A DNA stretch of 64,000 nt from Pomphorhynchus laevis (GCA_012934845.2 WNNJ02000829.1:1-64000), one strand, 5' to 3'. Positions 12,070 to 22,968 are shown, counted from the stretch's first letter. Notes: a model not told the origin generated them from the sequence alone. Translations and numbers: made by a program.

Positions 12070-12640
12070 AATTCTCTAATCAGATTTGTAAATCAATTAA
12101 GAAATTAACGTTTAACATAAGTTAGCATCAATATTAAATTAATATATTAAATTAATTAAATTAAATTAATTAAATTTTTAATTTTTAATTTTAACAGAAA
12201 TCCAGATAGTGCTGGATTAAAATTCTCTAATCTAATTTTAAGATCAATTAAAAATGTTAATGTTAATTAAATAAATATATGAAGCTAATATATTAAATTG
12301 AATTAATTTAATCTTATTAAAAATCCTATAAATTTAATTTTAAATAGAAATTTAATTTTAATAGTGACATTTAAAATTCTTCAATCAAATTTTAAAATCA
12401 ATTAAAAATTTTAATGTTAATTAAATATATTAAATTGAATTAATTAAATTTTTAATTTAAGTAGAAATCCGGATAGTGCCATATGAAAACAGCACTCTAG
12501 ATTTTAAAATTAATTAAAAAATTAGGTTAATTAAATATGCTAAATATATTAAATTAATTTAATTATAATAGAAATCCGTATTAAAATCTGTATAAAAATT
12601 CTCTAGTTCAATTTGAAAATAATTAGTAAATAAAATTGTA
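12070..12640. repeat. Degenerate AT-rich tandem array, unit about 130-160 bp
   Basis: Four to five diverged units share two anchors: TTCTCTAATCTAATTTTAA followed by ATCAATTAAAAATGTTAATG, and AGAAATCCGGATAGTGC about 110 bp later. Anchors occur near 12075, 12220, 12385, 12500 and 12600. Almost all of the rest is A/T. No coding potential. Confidence 0.6.
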
Positions 12641-12659
12641 AAATTGTAAATAAAAATAG

Positions 12660-13740
12660 TTTGATTAGGAATATGGATTCAGTATAGATTATTACAATAT
12701 AGATTCACGATGTACGAACTTTGATTCCAGAATTAAATTTAAACTCGTAATTTAAATTAAATTTGCTTCATAACATTGATACAACACATAATATCGATAA
12801 CATTTGTTATAGTTATTAAGGGAGCGTGCAATCATCTATACAGACAAGTCAATCGCTACTTTAAGGTAAAGCTGTTGCAAAAATATTTCCAGTCGTTGCT
12901 AATTTTCCAACTAAACTCTATATATAGTGTTTTTACTTACGTATTTTGTTTTCAGCTCTGGCGATAAGTAGAAAACGCAACTCTCACTCTATGTGATAGA
13001 ATATAAATTCGTTACGAATTTCCTGAGAAGAGAACAGACATTAATCGTTATCTACGCTATAGCTGCTGCTGCCATTATTTCTCTGTTTTTTGTAAAACTG
13101 CGTCAACTGTCATAATTTGCTCTACTGCTACGCACCGTCACGTCCAACGGTGACGGTTCTTGTCAACGTTTCAGTAACTGCGTGTGCACACGGCGATTCT
13201 GCTTTTTCTATACGATGAGGAACAACGATCTTCACACCAGCAGCGATGATGAATCACCGGGACGCCAGTTTAAGCGAAAAATGCTGGTTCGAAATTCAGT
13301 TATCTTATCAGTTAGCCAAGTGCGGTTACCGGCTAAAAGGAGATAGAGCGAGAGTGACAACGATAAAATATCAAAGCAATGATACACAACGAGTGACGAG
13401 TTTTCTAATAAGCCAAATACTGAAAATATAAAAATATCTAAAATAAAATAAAAATATTCTGAAAATATTAAAATTAAAAAAAATGTAATAAAATGTAATA
13501 CAAAATTGGACAATTAACTAAATATAATAATTTATAATTTATTTAAGTTGATTTTTCTATTTTCAATAACACCGGAAAAAGCCCAAGCTTACATTAATAT
13601 ACAAAACATATTAATATTGGAAATATTAATATTAATTAATATAAATATTATATTAAAATTAATATTAATATTAATATAGGCAATATTGATTGCCTCTTGG
13701 ATTAAATAAATGGTCCGTTGTAAGTTTAGTCTGAGTCAAA
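12660..13740. other. Unassigned sequence
   Basis: From 13020 to 13390 the base composition is near even, unlike the AT-rich flanks, but I find no open frame or recognisable domain. From 13560 to 13690 it is a TAATAT-type simple sequence. It may hold the lost 5' part of the Penelope-like element that follows. Confidence 0.35.
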
Positions 13741-13796
13741 TAAACTAGGTGGCGACACCGAAAAAGCAACGTTAAAAATTATGACTTAAAAGTTAC

Positions 13797-14417
13797 ATGT
13801 ACTCAACTAGATTGGAAAAATACGTAAATGCTAATGATTTCAATTTTAGATCTTTTAAATGTAACAGAAAAAATTGTATAGTTTGTGATGTTATAAATAA
13901 TAATAATTGTATCGTAAGTAATACGACAAACAAATGTTTTTCATTAAATATTAATAATAATTGTAACTGCAATACCGCAGGTGTAGTGTATCTAATACAA
14001 TGTACATGTGGATTGCAATATATAGGAAAAACATATCAAATGTTAAAAACTAGGTTTAGGCAACACATATATAATATACAGCATAATAGTCAAACTATAT
14101 TTCATAAACATATGAGATTAATAGGACATGATATTAAAAACTGTAAATTATTTATTTTAGAACATATTGTTGAAGAAAATAAGGCAATATTAAATCAAAA
14201 ACTATTAGAAAGAGAATATTTCTGGATTAAAACGCTTAATTCCATGTACCCATTAGGATTGAATGACGTGGTACAAGGAATTGGCAGAAGTAGTATAATA
14301 CATAATAAACAACTATATTATCATAATCCGGTTAAATGCAAACCAAGAAGTCATGGCGATAAAAAGAATAGGAAAAATAGACTTAAAAATATTAAAAAAA
14401 GATATGTATATAAATAA
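13797..14417 (+). CDS. GIY-YIG endonuclease ORF of the Penelope-like element
   Basis: The 206-codon ORF begins at an ATG and shows a cysteine knuckle (CNRKNCIVCDV, residues about 23-33, with further CNCN near 60), then the GIY-YIG core: GVVYLIQC around residue 62 and CGLQYIGKT around residue 72, followed by LKTRFRQHIYNI with the catalytic arginine, and EREYFWIKTLNSMYPLGLN with the glutamate expected near the C-terminal end of the domain. The cysteines just before GVVYL and the CxCGLQYIGK form match Penelope-type endonucleases. The enzyme nicks target DNA. A basic tail rich in KKNRK follows. The ORF overlaps a second open frame from 14353, so it either ends here naturally or has shifted frame. 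Confidence 0.85.
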   Translation: MYSTRLEKYVNANDFNFRSFKCNRKNCIVCDVINNNNCIVSNTTNKCFSLNINNNCNCNTAGVVYLIQCTCGLQYIGKTYQMLKTRFRQHIYNIQHNSQTIFHKHMRLIGHDIKNCKLFILEHIVEENKAILNQKLLEREYFWIKTLNSMYPLGLNDVVQGIGRSSIIHNKQLYYHNPVKCKPRSHGDKKNRKNRLKNIKKRYVYK

Positions 14418-14693
14418 ACAATTAGAAATATTAAAACAACTTTTAAGTGATAATAAGCTAAAAGATCTTTATGTAAATATAAGAAGTTTTTCTAAAGATA
14501 TCATTTGTTCAATAAATCAAAGATTAATTTATGATTATGACAAAGAAATGATATAATCAGATTTGAGTAAATATATTCCTAAAATAAGGTATAAGCTGTT
14601 ACCGCCATAAAGACGGAAAATTTGTAAATTTTCCGTCGTAAATTTGGAATTGAAATCAATATGTAACGATAATATTATCTTTATAATAAAGAT

Positions 14694-14789
14694 GACAAAG
14701 ATGAAATTAATAAAGTTGAATTAATTGATGATATTAGAAATGATAAAGATGAAATTAATAAAGTTGAATTAATTGATGATATTAGAAAC
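14694..14789 (+). repeat. 48-bp tandem duplication inside the Penelope-like element
   Basis: Two head-to-tail copies of 48 bp (14694-14741 and 14742-14789) differ at two bases. The length is a multiple of three, and one frame encodes DKDEINKVELIDDIRN twice, so the duplication kept that frame. It lies in the linker between endonuclease and RT. Confidence 0.9.
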
Positions 14790-15220
14790 ATGATAGAAAC
14801 AAAGTACAATCGCAAAAGTCTTAGTTTTGATAAAAATAAAAAAACATCATAAAGATAAAGTACCAACATGATATAAATGTAGAAAATGCTTTCAAAAAAG
14901 TATAAATATAGATTAAATAATCTCGAAAACAGTTATATAATGACTTAAATTCTTACTTCGGTAAGCTTATACAACTTCAATATATATAAGATTTAAATTT
15001 AGAAGGATTATATATTTGATCAAATTAAAAATAAAATGAAAATAATAAACAATTATAAAAGGAAAGATCAAATAAATAAAGACATGTATAAAGAACTTAC
15101 TAAATTAAAAGATAACTATACAATAAAACTATTGATAAAGCTAGTAATAACTTTGTTTTCATATGCAAAAAGCTTTATTATAATATACCGATTAAAGAAG
15201 TTAATTATAATGATTTAAAT

Positions 15221-16250
15221 GTGAATCTAACATATGAACGTAGTGAGTTAAGTTTAGAAACAATTATTACAAGTCACTGTTCTATAATGGATAAAAAGGG
15301 TATAAAGGTTGAATTAGATAATAAAACTATACCTGTATTATATTGGAATCAAAAATTACATAAAAATCCAATAAAACCTAGGTTCATATGTAGTGCGTTT
15401 AAATGTACATTAAAACCACTTTCTGTCTATATGAATAAAATACTTAAAGTAATTAAAGCACACTTTAAAAAATATTGCAAGGTAATCGAAATTAATACTG
15501 GTATAAAACACTATTTCAGTATTAATTCTACAAAAGAATTTTTAGAACAGACAAAAGGAATAAATTTTCAAAATATAAATACATACGATTTAAGTACGCT
15601 TTATACAAATCTAGATTTAGTAGATGTTAAAGCGTTAGAAAAATAAATTAAGCTTATATTCGGAAAAATAAATAATAACTATAATGCCTATCTAACTAAA
15701 ATTAAACCATTAAATAAATATAAATATATGGATAAAATTAAATTAATAGAATCCTTAAATATTTATAAATATTCAAATCTATATAAATATTTAAAAGTAG
15801 GAACATGTATATTTAGATCAATAATAGGTGTTCCAATGGCATCTAATAGTAGCGCAATTATAGCTGACTTGCTTTCAAGTTTTATAGAATATGATTTTTT
15901 TCATAATTGTTTAAAAAATAAATCTAAATTGTATAAAGTGTATTTAACTCTAATAATTTTTATTCAGTAAGTGAACAAATTTATCCAAGTAGCCTCATTC
16001 TTAACAAAACCAATATTGATGATAAAGAAGGTGTATATCTAGATATGAACATTAAATTAACATCAATTAAAACTACTATTAATTTATATCGTAAAGATGA
16101 CATATTTAAATTTACAAGAAACATTTTTGCATGAGCATTCATGCATACCATATAATATAAAATATAATACATTAAATAATGAAATTTTAAGAATTGCAGC
16201 AATTTGTAACGATATTGGTTTCTTCAAAATCATTTAAATAATTTAATAGA
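15221..16250 (+). pseudogene. Penelope-like reverse transcriptase relic
   Basis: The first piece (15221-15646) contains SHCSIMDKKGIKVEL, then LYWNQKLHKNPIKPRFI, KCTLKPLSVYMNKIL, and NTYDLSTLYTNLDLVDVKAL (motif A, with the aspartate of DLSTLYT). The second (15728-15970) has FRSIIGVPMASNSSAIIADL, the Penelope motif B, normally GxPMGxNxSxxIADL. A third (about 15970-16130) has YPSSLILNKTN and YLDMNIKL, the block after the catalytic YxDD. The catalytic box itself cannot be found in frame. The MDKKG motif resembles the DKG motif reported for Naiad elements. Stops and frame changes interrupt it. Confidence 0.75.
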
Positions 16251-16630
16251 TGCATATTTTAAACTAGGTTCCTATAAGGATGCAATCTAACAGTATATAT
16301 AAAATATATAAATCAACACAATAATTGTTGATTAACACAAATTTATCCAAGTAGCCTTATTTTTAAACCAATATTTAAGATAAATAAGGTATATATCTAG
16401 ATATAAACATTAAATTAACCAATTAAAATTACTTTTTATTTATATAGTAAAGATGACATATTTAAATTTACAAGAAACATATTTTTGAATGAGCATTGAT
16501 GCATATCATATAATATAAAATATAATACATAAAATAATGAATGTTTAGGAATTGCTATAATAATTATAATTATTGCTATAATTGCTATGTAATGATATTA
16601 AATTTCTTCAAAATCATTTAAATTATTTAA
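15975..16630 (+). repeat. Partial tail duplication of the Penelope-like element
   Basis: The segment at about 15975-16272 reappears, diverged, at about 16338-16630: both begin AATTTATCCAAGTAGCCT and continue with GTATATATCTAGATAT, ACATTAAATTAAC and the stretch ending in the TTCTTCAAAATCATTTAAAT block. The duplicated part covers the end of the RT and the 3' sequence. Tandem partial copies at element ends are characteristic of Penelope-like elements (pseudo-LTR structures). Confidence 0.75.
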
Positions 16631-16845
16631 TATATATAACTTGGTTACTATAAAAGAATACAAACAGACAAAAAATAGTAAAATATATTTAAGAATAAAT
16701 TTAAACTCTTAAGCGGAAAATTTTTATGGATAATAACTAATATACTTTGTATTAGAATAAAGTACACTAGATAATCAAATTTAATCAGAGGAAATATATA
16801 ATATATAATATATTAATAAATAAAATATCATATTTACATTCAAAT

Positions 16846-16923
16846 TTCGTTTGAGTCTGATGGACTCAAACGAATATATTATAGATGTATAATATATTGA
16901 GTCTATGGACTCAATATATTATA
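16846..16923. repeat. Two adjacent perfect hairpins sharing a core
   Basis: Hairpin 1: arms 16846-16857 and 16863-16874 (12 bp) with loop TGATG. Hairpin 2: arms 16888-16903 and 16908-16923 (16 bp) with loop TATG. Both have GAGTC next to the loop and GACTC after it, so the core is duplicated with different outer stems. Confidence 0.85.
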
Positions 16924-16924
16924 C

Positions 16925-17065
16925 ATATTGTTGGAATGATTATGAGTCAAGAAAAACATAAGTTTTATTAACTGAACCTAAACGATTAAAATCAACAAAA
17001 TAAAATAAAATGTTAACAAAATAAAACTTATCTTTTCCTTGAGTCTGTAATAATTCCAACAATAT
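16925..17065. repeat. 141-bp inverted-repeat element
   Basis: The ends ATATTGTTGGAAT and its complement are followed inward by further pairing (about 45 bp per arm, imperfect, including GAGTCAAGAAAA and ATAAGTTTTAT). It looks like a tiny nonautonomous foldback element or MITE. No coding capacity; it directly abuts the double hairpin. Confidence 0.65.
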
Positions 17066-19080
17066 GCATAATATATTATATATTAATAAATATAGCAGAA
17101 AGGCCATAGTCACTATCCATCGCTATTAAAATATCGATATAACCACTTTTACTGATCATAGAGAACTACAACTCTTTAAAAATAGTGTAACATGTGATAG
17201 ATTGTTTTCAGAAAGCTCGGGGGTACAATATTTTTTAAATAAAAATAGTATTTTGTTGATATATAAATCGGTCAGGTTTTTCTTACTCAAATGTCTACCT
17301 CCTCCGTGCCAGAGTAATTTTTCAGTTTGGAATATATACTTAAAATATATTATATAATATATAATATATATTATATATAATGGGTCGATTGGTGGTTTCT
17401 TACCCAAAAATCTAGTTTATTAATGCCAGAGTAATTTGTACGTTTAAAATTGGGTTGATGACAAGATTTGAAGATCTTTTAATGATCGATAAAACGGAAT
17501 GCGACTACATTAATTACAATATTGATTTCATATAATTAAAATATTTTTAATTTTATTTAAAAACATCTCAGATGTTAATGTTTACTACTATTAGTTTTCG
17601 ATATTTGATTTTAATGTAAAGCGAAAAGCGTATGCTTTTATAATTATTAGCGTCATACCTGCAGTTCATGATCGTCTCGTCAAATAAATTTTGAATTACC
17701 TTTTAGGATCTTTAAAAATCAAATTCATTTGAGATTTGAAATTACAATAAAAATAAAGAAGTAAATTGGAAAATAATTTAAAAGCAGATAACATAAGTTC
17801 ATCTGCTTTTGTGCTAACCCGGATTTGTCAAAGCAACAGAAACACTATTTTTCTAAATATTTAATAACTGAATTTAAACGAAAAATTGAATGCGGTCAAT
17901 ATTTGTAGATATATCATGCTGTCATGATTTCTGGCAATTCATTTGAAATTATATCGGAGTACAATTCGTCGGATGATAATTTTCTGAACTGCACGTTACT
18001 TTATCTGTTTTCCTTGCCTTAAAAGTTTCTGATGCGTAAAGAATTATGTCACTAAATTATAAATTCTGTTATTTTTGTTAAATTGTTATATAGCGATAAG
18101 ATTTGGTGAATAATTAAATTGAACTTAATTTTTAATTAAAATTTATTTTTAATTTCATTTCAAGTTGACAGTTTCATTTATAATTTTATTAATAAAATCA
18201 AATTTGTAATTAATACCACGGAATATGCAATTTACTACAACACAATTTCGAGAAAGCGTCATTCCATCTGTTTATTCGCCTATTGATTATTTAGGGTACA
18301 TGATTTGGCTACTTGATCACATGATTTTGCATTTGTTATTTAGCGGATTTGATCTGTCTATTGTGCAAGCTATGAATCTGAAAAACTATTCGTTAGATTG
18401 AAACAAAGAGCTGATTTTCAATTAGGAAGTATTATCTTGAGCGACTTGTTGAATAAGAATATAAGATTGCAAATCGCTAAGGAAGCGATGCAGATAAGCA
18501 CATTTAAAAATGTAGATCATATTTAAATTATTCATCAATATATTTAATATTTTAAGTGATCATAAAAGTTACCTGAGTTTTCGTGTTTTGTGTTATTTGT
18601 ATATATTACTAATATATAAATTTAAAAAGGTAAATATATTAATCAAGATTTTCTTAATTCTGATTTTTATAAGAATTTTTTAAATTAACTTTTATTAACC
18701 GATATAATATACGATTCATCTGAATAAGAGTCATCAGGAGGAACTGCTGTGCTATCAGATTTCAGTACCTATTGTTCGACCCAACATATGGGGCTATATG
18801 CATGCTAATAAAAATATTTCCTCTCGTGAAATTTGATTATCCAATCACTAGATTATAGAGTATTTTTTCTACTACAGAGTATATTTATTATTCATTCATA
18901 AAAACGTTTGCTTAAGTGTTGAAATGCATTTTTAATAATATTTTGTTGATGTATATTTAACAAATTTATTTTTATAATAAAATTGTTTAAAATATATATT
19001 AAATTATTTAAATTATTTTGAAAAAAAGTCAATATCGTTACATATTGTTGCAATTATTGAAAGTTCAGTTAATGAATTAA
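17066..19080. other. AT-rich region without recognisable genes
   Basis: A TATATAATATA run is at about 17340-17380. A motif around 18727-18768 (GTCATCAGGAGGAACTGCTG) returns in diverged form at about 19503-19545. Nothing here looks coding. Confidence 0.4.
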
Positions 19081-19098
19081 CTGATCAAAGGAGAGAGA

Positions 19099-19230
19099 GA
19101 ATAGAATTTTTATTGGAATCGAATTTTCGATAGCTAACTGCAATCAACATAAGGATAAAATCATATAATTTTATCCTTATGATGATAGAAATTAGCTATT
19201 GAAAATCCGATTCCAATAAAAATTTCATTC
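19099..19230. repeat. Inverted-repeat (foldback) element
   Basis: Arms of about 60 bp pair imperfectly: TTTTTATTGGAATCG on the left with its complement on the right, then GATAGCTA against TAGCTAT, and AAGGATAAAAT against ATTTTATCCTT around a 6-nt centre. The right arm contains a small hairpin followed by GAAAAT and AATAAAAAT, the same layout as in the elements at 50662-50923 and 60606-60804. Confidence 0.75.
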
Positions 19231-19288
19231 TTACTCTCATTTTATAAGTTGATAGTTTTTATGAATGAACACCAAATTTATAACATAT

Positions 19289-19692
19289 AATGTATTATAT
19301 TTAATATAATTTGTATGCATGAATGATCATGCAATTATTTAAAAAAATCTTATTATTAATAATTTTCTGTTTGATTGTATTTTTATCTGATATCAAGAAT
19401 ATATATTATATTTTATATTTATTTTAGATATAAAATATATATTTTTTGTTTGATATGCTATTTATCTGATAAATAAAGACGATGTATAATAATAAGGATT
19501 AGATGTCACCAGGAGTAACTGCTATGGTATTATGTTTCGGCCCTATTTAATTAAATTATGTATCTATTTAATTATTTATATGATTTTGAAGAAAGCAGTC
19601 ATTTAATTCTTAAAATTCTATTAGTAGCAATTCTTATAATTTCATTATTTAATGTATTATATTTAATATTGTATGCATGAATGATCATGCAA
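19289..19692 (+). repeat. Pair of ~45-bp direct repeats
   Basis: The stretch 19289-19334 reappears at 19651-19692 with one 4-nt deletion. Each copy ends in GCATGAATGATCATGC, itself nearly palindromic. Confidence 0.75.
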
Positions 19693-20180
19693 AAAAATTG
19701 TTTTACAATAATGTGTTATAAGAAAAATATGATAATATATTTATCTTGTGTAATATCTCATTCTAAAAGTATTTTTAAAAGCTATTAATCAACTTTCATA
19801 TAATTTTTATTATAAATAATTAAAAATAACTATTAATTATTTTTTACTACTAATTTATTAAAATTAGTAAACTACCATTGTTTGGTAAATGGACAATTAG
19901 TATTACCCATGACTAATTTATACGTAACATGTGGCATAACCGCTTTTCATTCTCACACTTAATTCATTATTAGAATAAAATGTTTCAGTTTTGTTATTTT
20001 AAACTTATTATTTAAATTGTCAGACTTTGTCGAATTACGTGTTTAAAACATGATGTCACAAGACCAATTAATTTAAAATATTAATTGCTACATATATCTT
20101 CGATTGTGAAGGATATTATCTCCGATTGTAATGTTTATAAAAACTCTGAATAAAGAATAACAGCTTACAGTTATAAAAAT

Positions 20181-21496
20181 AAATAATTTTGAATTTTAAA
20201 ATGATACCATTCCGCATAAATTTTGTTAGTCATTTTAAGACAGACGCAGAATAACGACGAAACACACGGCTAGATGACGTTTTGTCATCATTATACTCGT
20301 CAGTGCCAGTTCCCTTCCACCGCTGGATGCAGAGGAGGACTAACAGACGGCTCTATCAACGAATCATGTGAATGATGTACTAGAAAACATCTAGTAACAT
20401 CATCATTAAGTACTGAACCAGCACTACCGCTTCAACAAATAACATAATTAGCGCCTAAGCACTGGCAAATGCCTGCGCAAGGTATCTGTAGTATCGGCTA
20501 ACTTCCTATGAGAATTTTAAAATGATACAATTCCGCGTGAATTTTGTTTGTCAATTTTAGCCGACGCGGAAGAACGACGAAAAACACTGCTATATGCTGT
20601 TTTGTCATCACTATGACTCGACAGTGCCAGTTCCCTCACATTGTTAGATGCAGAGGAGGACTTGCTGGTCCTCTTCTGGAAGACTTCCAGCAGTGGCAGG
20701 GAACTGGCACTGACGACTCATAGTGTCCTTCCAGCAACGGAAGGGAACTGGCACTGACGAGTCATAGTGATAACAAAACGGCATCTAGCAGTGTTTTTCA
20801 TCGTTTATCCGCGACTGGCTAAAAATGACTAACAAAATTTACGCGGAATATAATCATTTTAAAATTCACATAAGTTAGCCGATACTGTAGATACCTTGCG
20901 CTGGCATTTGCCAGTGCTTTGGCGCTAATGATCCCATTTGGTTAAGCGGTAAAACTGTTTCAGCACTCAATGATGATGTTACTAGAGGTATTCTAGTACT
21001 CCATTCACATGATGCGTTGATAGAGCAGTCTGCTAGTCCTCCTCTGCATCCAGTAGTGGGAGGTATCAACGCATCATTCAAATGATGCGTTGATAGAGCA
21101 GTCTGCTAGTCCTCCTCTGCATCCAGCAGTGGTTGTTCTTCCGCGTCCCGCTAAAAATGACTAACAAAATTCACGCGGAATGGTATCATTTTAAAATTCA
21201 CTTAAGAAGTTAGCCGATACTATAGATACCTTGCGCTGGCATTTGCCAGTCCTTTTGCGCTAATGATCCTATTTGGTGAGGCTGTAATGCTGGTTCAGCA
21301 TTCAATGATGATGTTACTAGATGTTTCCTAGTACATTATTCACATGATTCGTTGATAGAGCCGTCTGCTAGTCCTCTGCATTAAGCAGTGGGAGGAAACT
21401 GGCACTGACGAGTCATAATGATGACGAAACGACATCTGGCGGTGTTTTTCATCGTTCTTCCGAGTCTGGCTAAAAATGACTAACAAATAATTTTGA
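20181..21496. repeat. Large palindromic array of ~320-bp units
   Basis: Units that begin with ATTTTAAAATGATACCATTC and include GTGCCAGTTCCCT, GATGCAGAGGAGGAC and GCACTGGCAAATGCC run forward from 20193 (one full unit of about 322 bp, then a partial one). From about 20700 the same units run in the opposite direction (one partial unit to about 20868, one full unit to about 21198, one truncated unit to about 21484). The centre (20640-20760) holds extra short inverted pieces. A 12-bp direct repeat AAATAATTTTGA lies at both outer edges (20181-20192 and 21485-21496), which could be a target duplication. No ORF of note. Best read as a foldback-type transposable element or a palindromic amplification. 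Confidence 0.75.
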
Positions 21497-21644
21497 GGTT
21501 TGAAAAACGTAAAGCAAAACATTTTTCATTGTCGATTTCAGTACATAAAGCGGTAATTCACTGAACAAAATCACATCTGGAGGTATCTGCTTTGTCGTTT
21601 TTGCATTATAACTTAAACTACAATAAGTTGTCGATATCGATTGG

Positions 21645-21980
21645 TTGATCCTTTTAAGAAAGAACAAAATTCATCTGTGTGGTTGGTTGGATCAAATATT
21701 GGATCAAGAATCTAAAGATATGTTAAGAGAGTTGGTAAATCGTTTTAAACATCTCCGTCCTCTGAAGACGGATATGATCCGTCTTCTAATTGTAAATGTG
21801 ATAATTTTGAGAGAAGGAAACTACACAATTAGCCGACTTATTATGATTGGGAGTAGATCTGACGACGAAGACGATGAAATAATGAAAGACTATGTAAAAG
21901 TCGATAACCATAAAAAATATGAACATGATGAAAATGTAGTTGCCGTGGTAGAAGTCGCGTACGATGAAAAGCATGGATAA
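21645..21980 (+). CDS. Unassigned ORF, 111 codons
   Basis: It starts at an ATG in the low-repeat region upstream of the MCM10-like gene. The protein is leucine-rich in its first half (LVNRFKHLRPLKTDMIRLLI) and has an acidic patch DDEDDE in the middle. I recognise no domain and no transposon motif. It may be a small host gene, one exon of a split gene, or chance. Slightly higher GC than the flanks is the only sign in its favour. Confidence 0.25.
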   Translation: MILLRKNKIHLCGWLDQILDQESKDMLRELVNRFKHLRPLKTDMIRLLIVNVIILREGNYTISRLIMIGSRSDDEDDEIMKDYVKVDNHKKYEHDENVVAVVEVAYDEKHG

Positions 21981-22292
21981 AATGGAAAATACACAGATGC
22001 CGATGAACATGTAGATGTTGGCTTCACCATGTTTGGAGTAAATAATTTACAGATATGTTGTGGTGAAATACCGAGACTATTAGTTATTGTCTTTTATCAT
22101 CCACGGTTTGATTCTTTCTAACTTAAATAGGTTGCTTTCCTAATTTTACACCAGGAACAAGATCACATAGAATCTAAAGAAAAAAGTTTAAGAGAAGGAC
22201 AATAATTGTAAATAGTAGCATAGTAGCAATAGTAGCATCAAGTTGACATTGATGCTACTAAAATCATCTGTTAGTTCGTAAGGTCTCATCTG

Positions 22293-22586
22293 TTATGACC
22301 TTTTCTGTGATGTGAATCGAAAACGTGAGTTTTTAGATGCGCAAGTAGTCTCCTTCGGATTGGAGGAACTTATAAACCTTTCCTTGAAAGAAGTTAGGTG
22401 CTTCGAACAAAATGGAGTATTGATCACGCGATAAGATCGCTGACTTTTGTATGTAAGAACCCTAGCTTCACGTAGCACTGTACTTAAAATCTCATTATCT
22501 AGTTGATGAATTTCATCAATTTTTTTTATTTTTTTGGGGTAATGACAGTCGTGATAAGCACAATGCACTTGGCAACACTGAATCAT
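22293..22586 (-). CDS. Unassigned cysteine/histidine-containing ORF, 97 codons
   Basis: It starts at an ATG (22586) and ends in TGA. The N terminus reads CCQVHCAYHDC and near residue 72 it reads FCSKHL, so a Cys/His zinc site of the C..C..FCxxH kind is conceivable, resembling zf-C3Hc3H fingers in chromatin proteins; this is weak. The C terminus is basic and serine-rich. It lies in the least repetitive part of the window, head-to-head with the MCM10-like gene about 1.4 kb away. It might be a small host gene or a terminal exon. Confidence 0.35.
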   Translation of the reverse strand: MIQCCQVHCAYHDCHYPKKIKKIDEIHQLDNEILSTVLREARVLTYKSQRSYRVINTPFCSKHLTSFKERFISSSNPKETTCASKNSRFRFTSQKRS

Positions 22587-22935
22587 ATGATAGTGGTATA
22601 TAACTTAAACTTTGCCTGTTAAATTCAGATATGTCTATAAATTCAGATTCTAAATACCCTTCTATTTTTTGCAATTGAAAACGGCTCTTCTAATTTCATA
22701 TACGTCATATTCCATTCTAATTTTAGTTAATTATATTTACTGTTCTTAATTTTATTTATATTTGAAGTTCGTAATTTTATGATTTAACAAACTCATCAAT
22801 AGTTTGATAATTTAAAGGCAAAGCAACTAAAAAACACTTTTGAATTTGATCGGTATCGTTACAAATTATCTGTTTCACATTTTTAAAACGGATTTAAAAA
22901 AATCCATAATTTTTAATTAAAAAATTAAAAAAGTT

Positions 22936-22968
22936 CTTATAAACTAAATTTTTTATTTAGTTTATAAG
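22936..22968. repeat. 13-bp hairpin
   Basis: Arms CTTATAAACTAAA (22936-22948) and its reverse complement (22956-22968) flank a 7-nt AT loop. It might simply reflect AT richness. Confidence 0.6.

Larger units (their letters stand above)
13740..16640 (+). mobile_element. Penelope-like retroelement with N-terminal GIY-YIG (Naiad type)
   Basis: A GIY-YIG endonuclease ORF (13797-14417) is followed on the same strand by a Penelope-like reverse transcriptase (about 14880-16250). In canonical Penelope elements the endonuclease is C-terminal; the reverse order is the known feature of the Naiad/Chlamys clade. The RT motifs WNQKLHKNPIKPRFI and LSTLYTNLDL are diagnostic of the Penelope group. The RT part is broken by stops; the endonuclease ORF is open. 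The tail is partly duplicated (see 15975-16630). The 5' end is diffuse. Confidence 0.85.

Noticed and set aside
12776-12967. 63-codon hydrophobic ORF
   Set aside because: Short, AT-driven composition, no conserved motif or context.
13270-13340. tRNA-like TGGTTCGAAATTCAG stretch
   Set aside because: No acceptor stem, D arm or anticodon arm can be formed around it.
14681-14869. Minus-strand ORF with repeated LISSINSTLLISSLS
   Set aside because: It is the antisense of the 48-bp duplication in the Penelope-like element.
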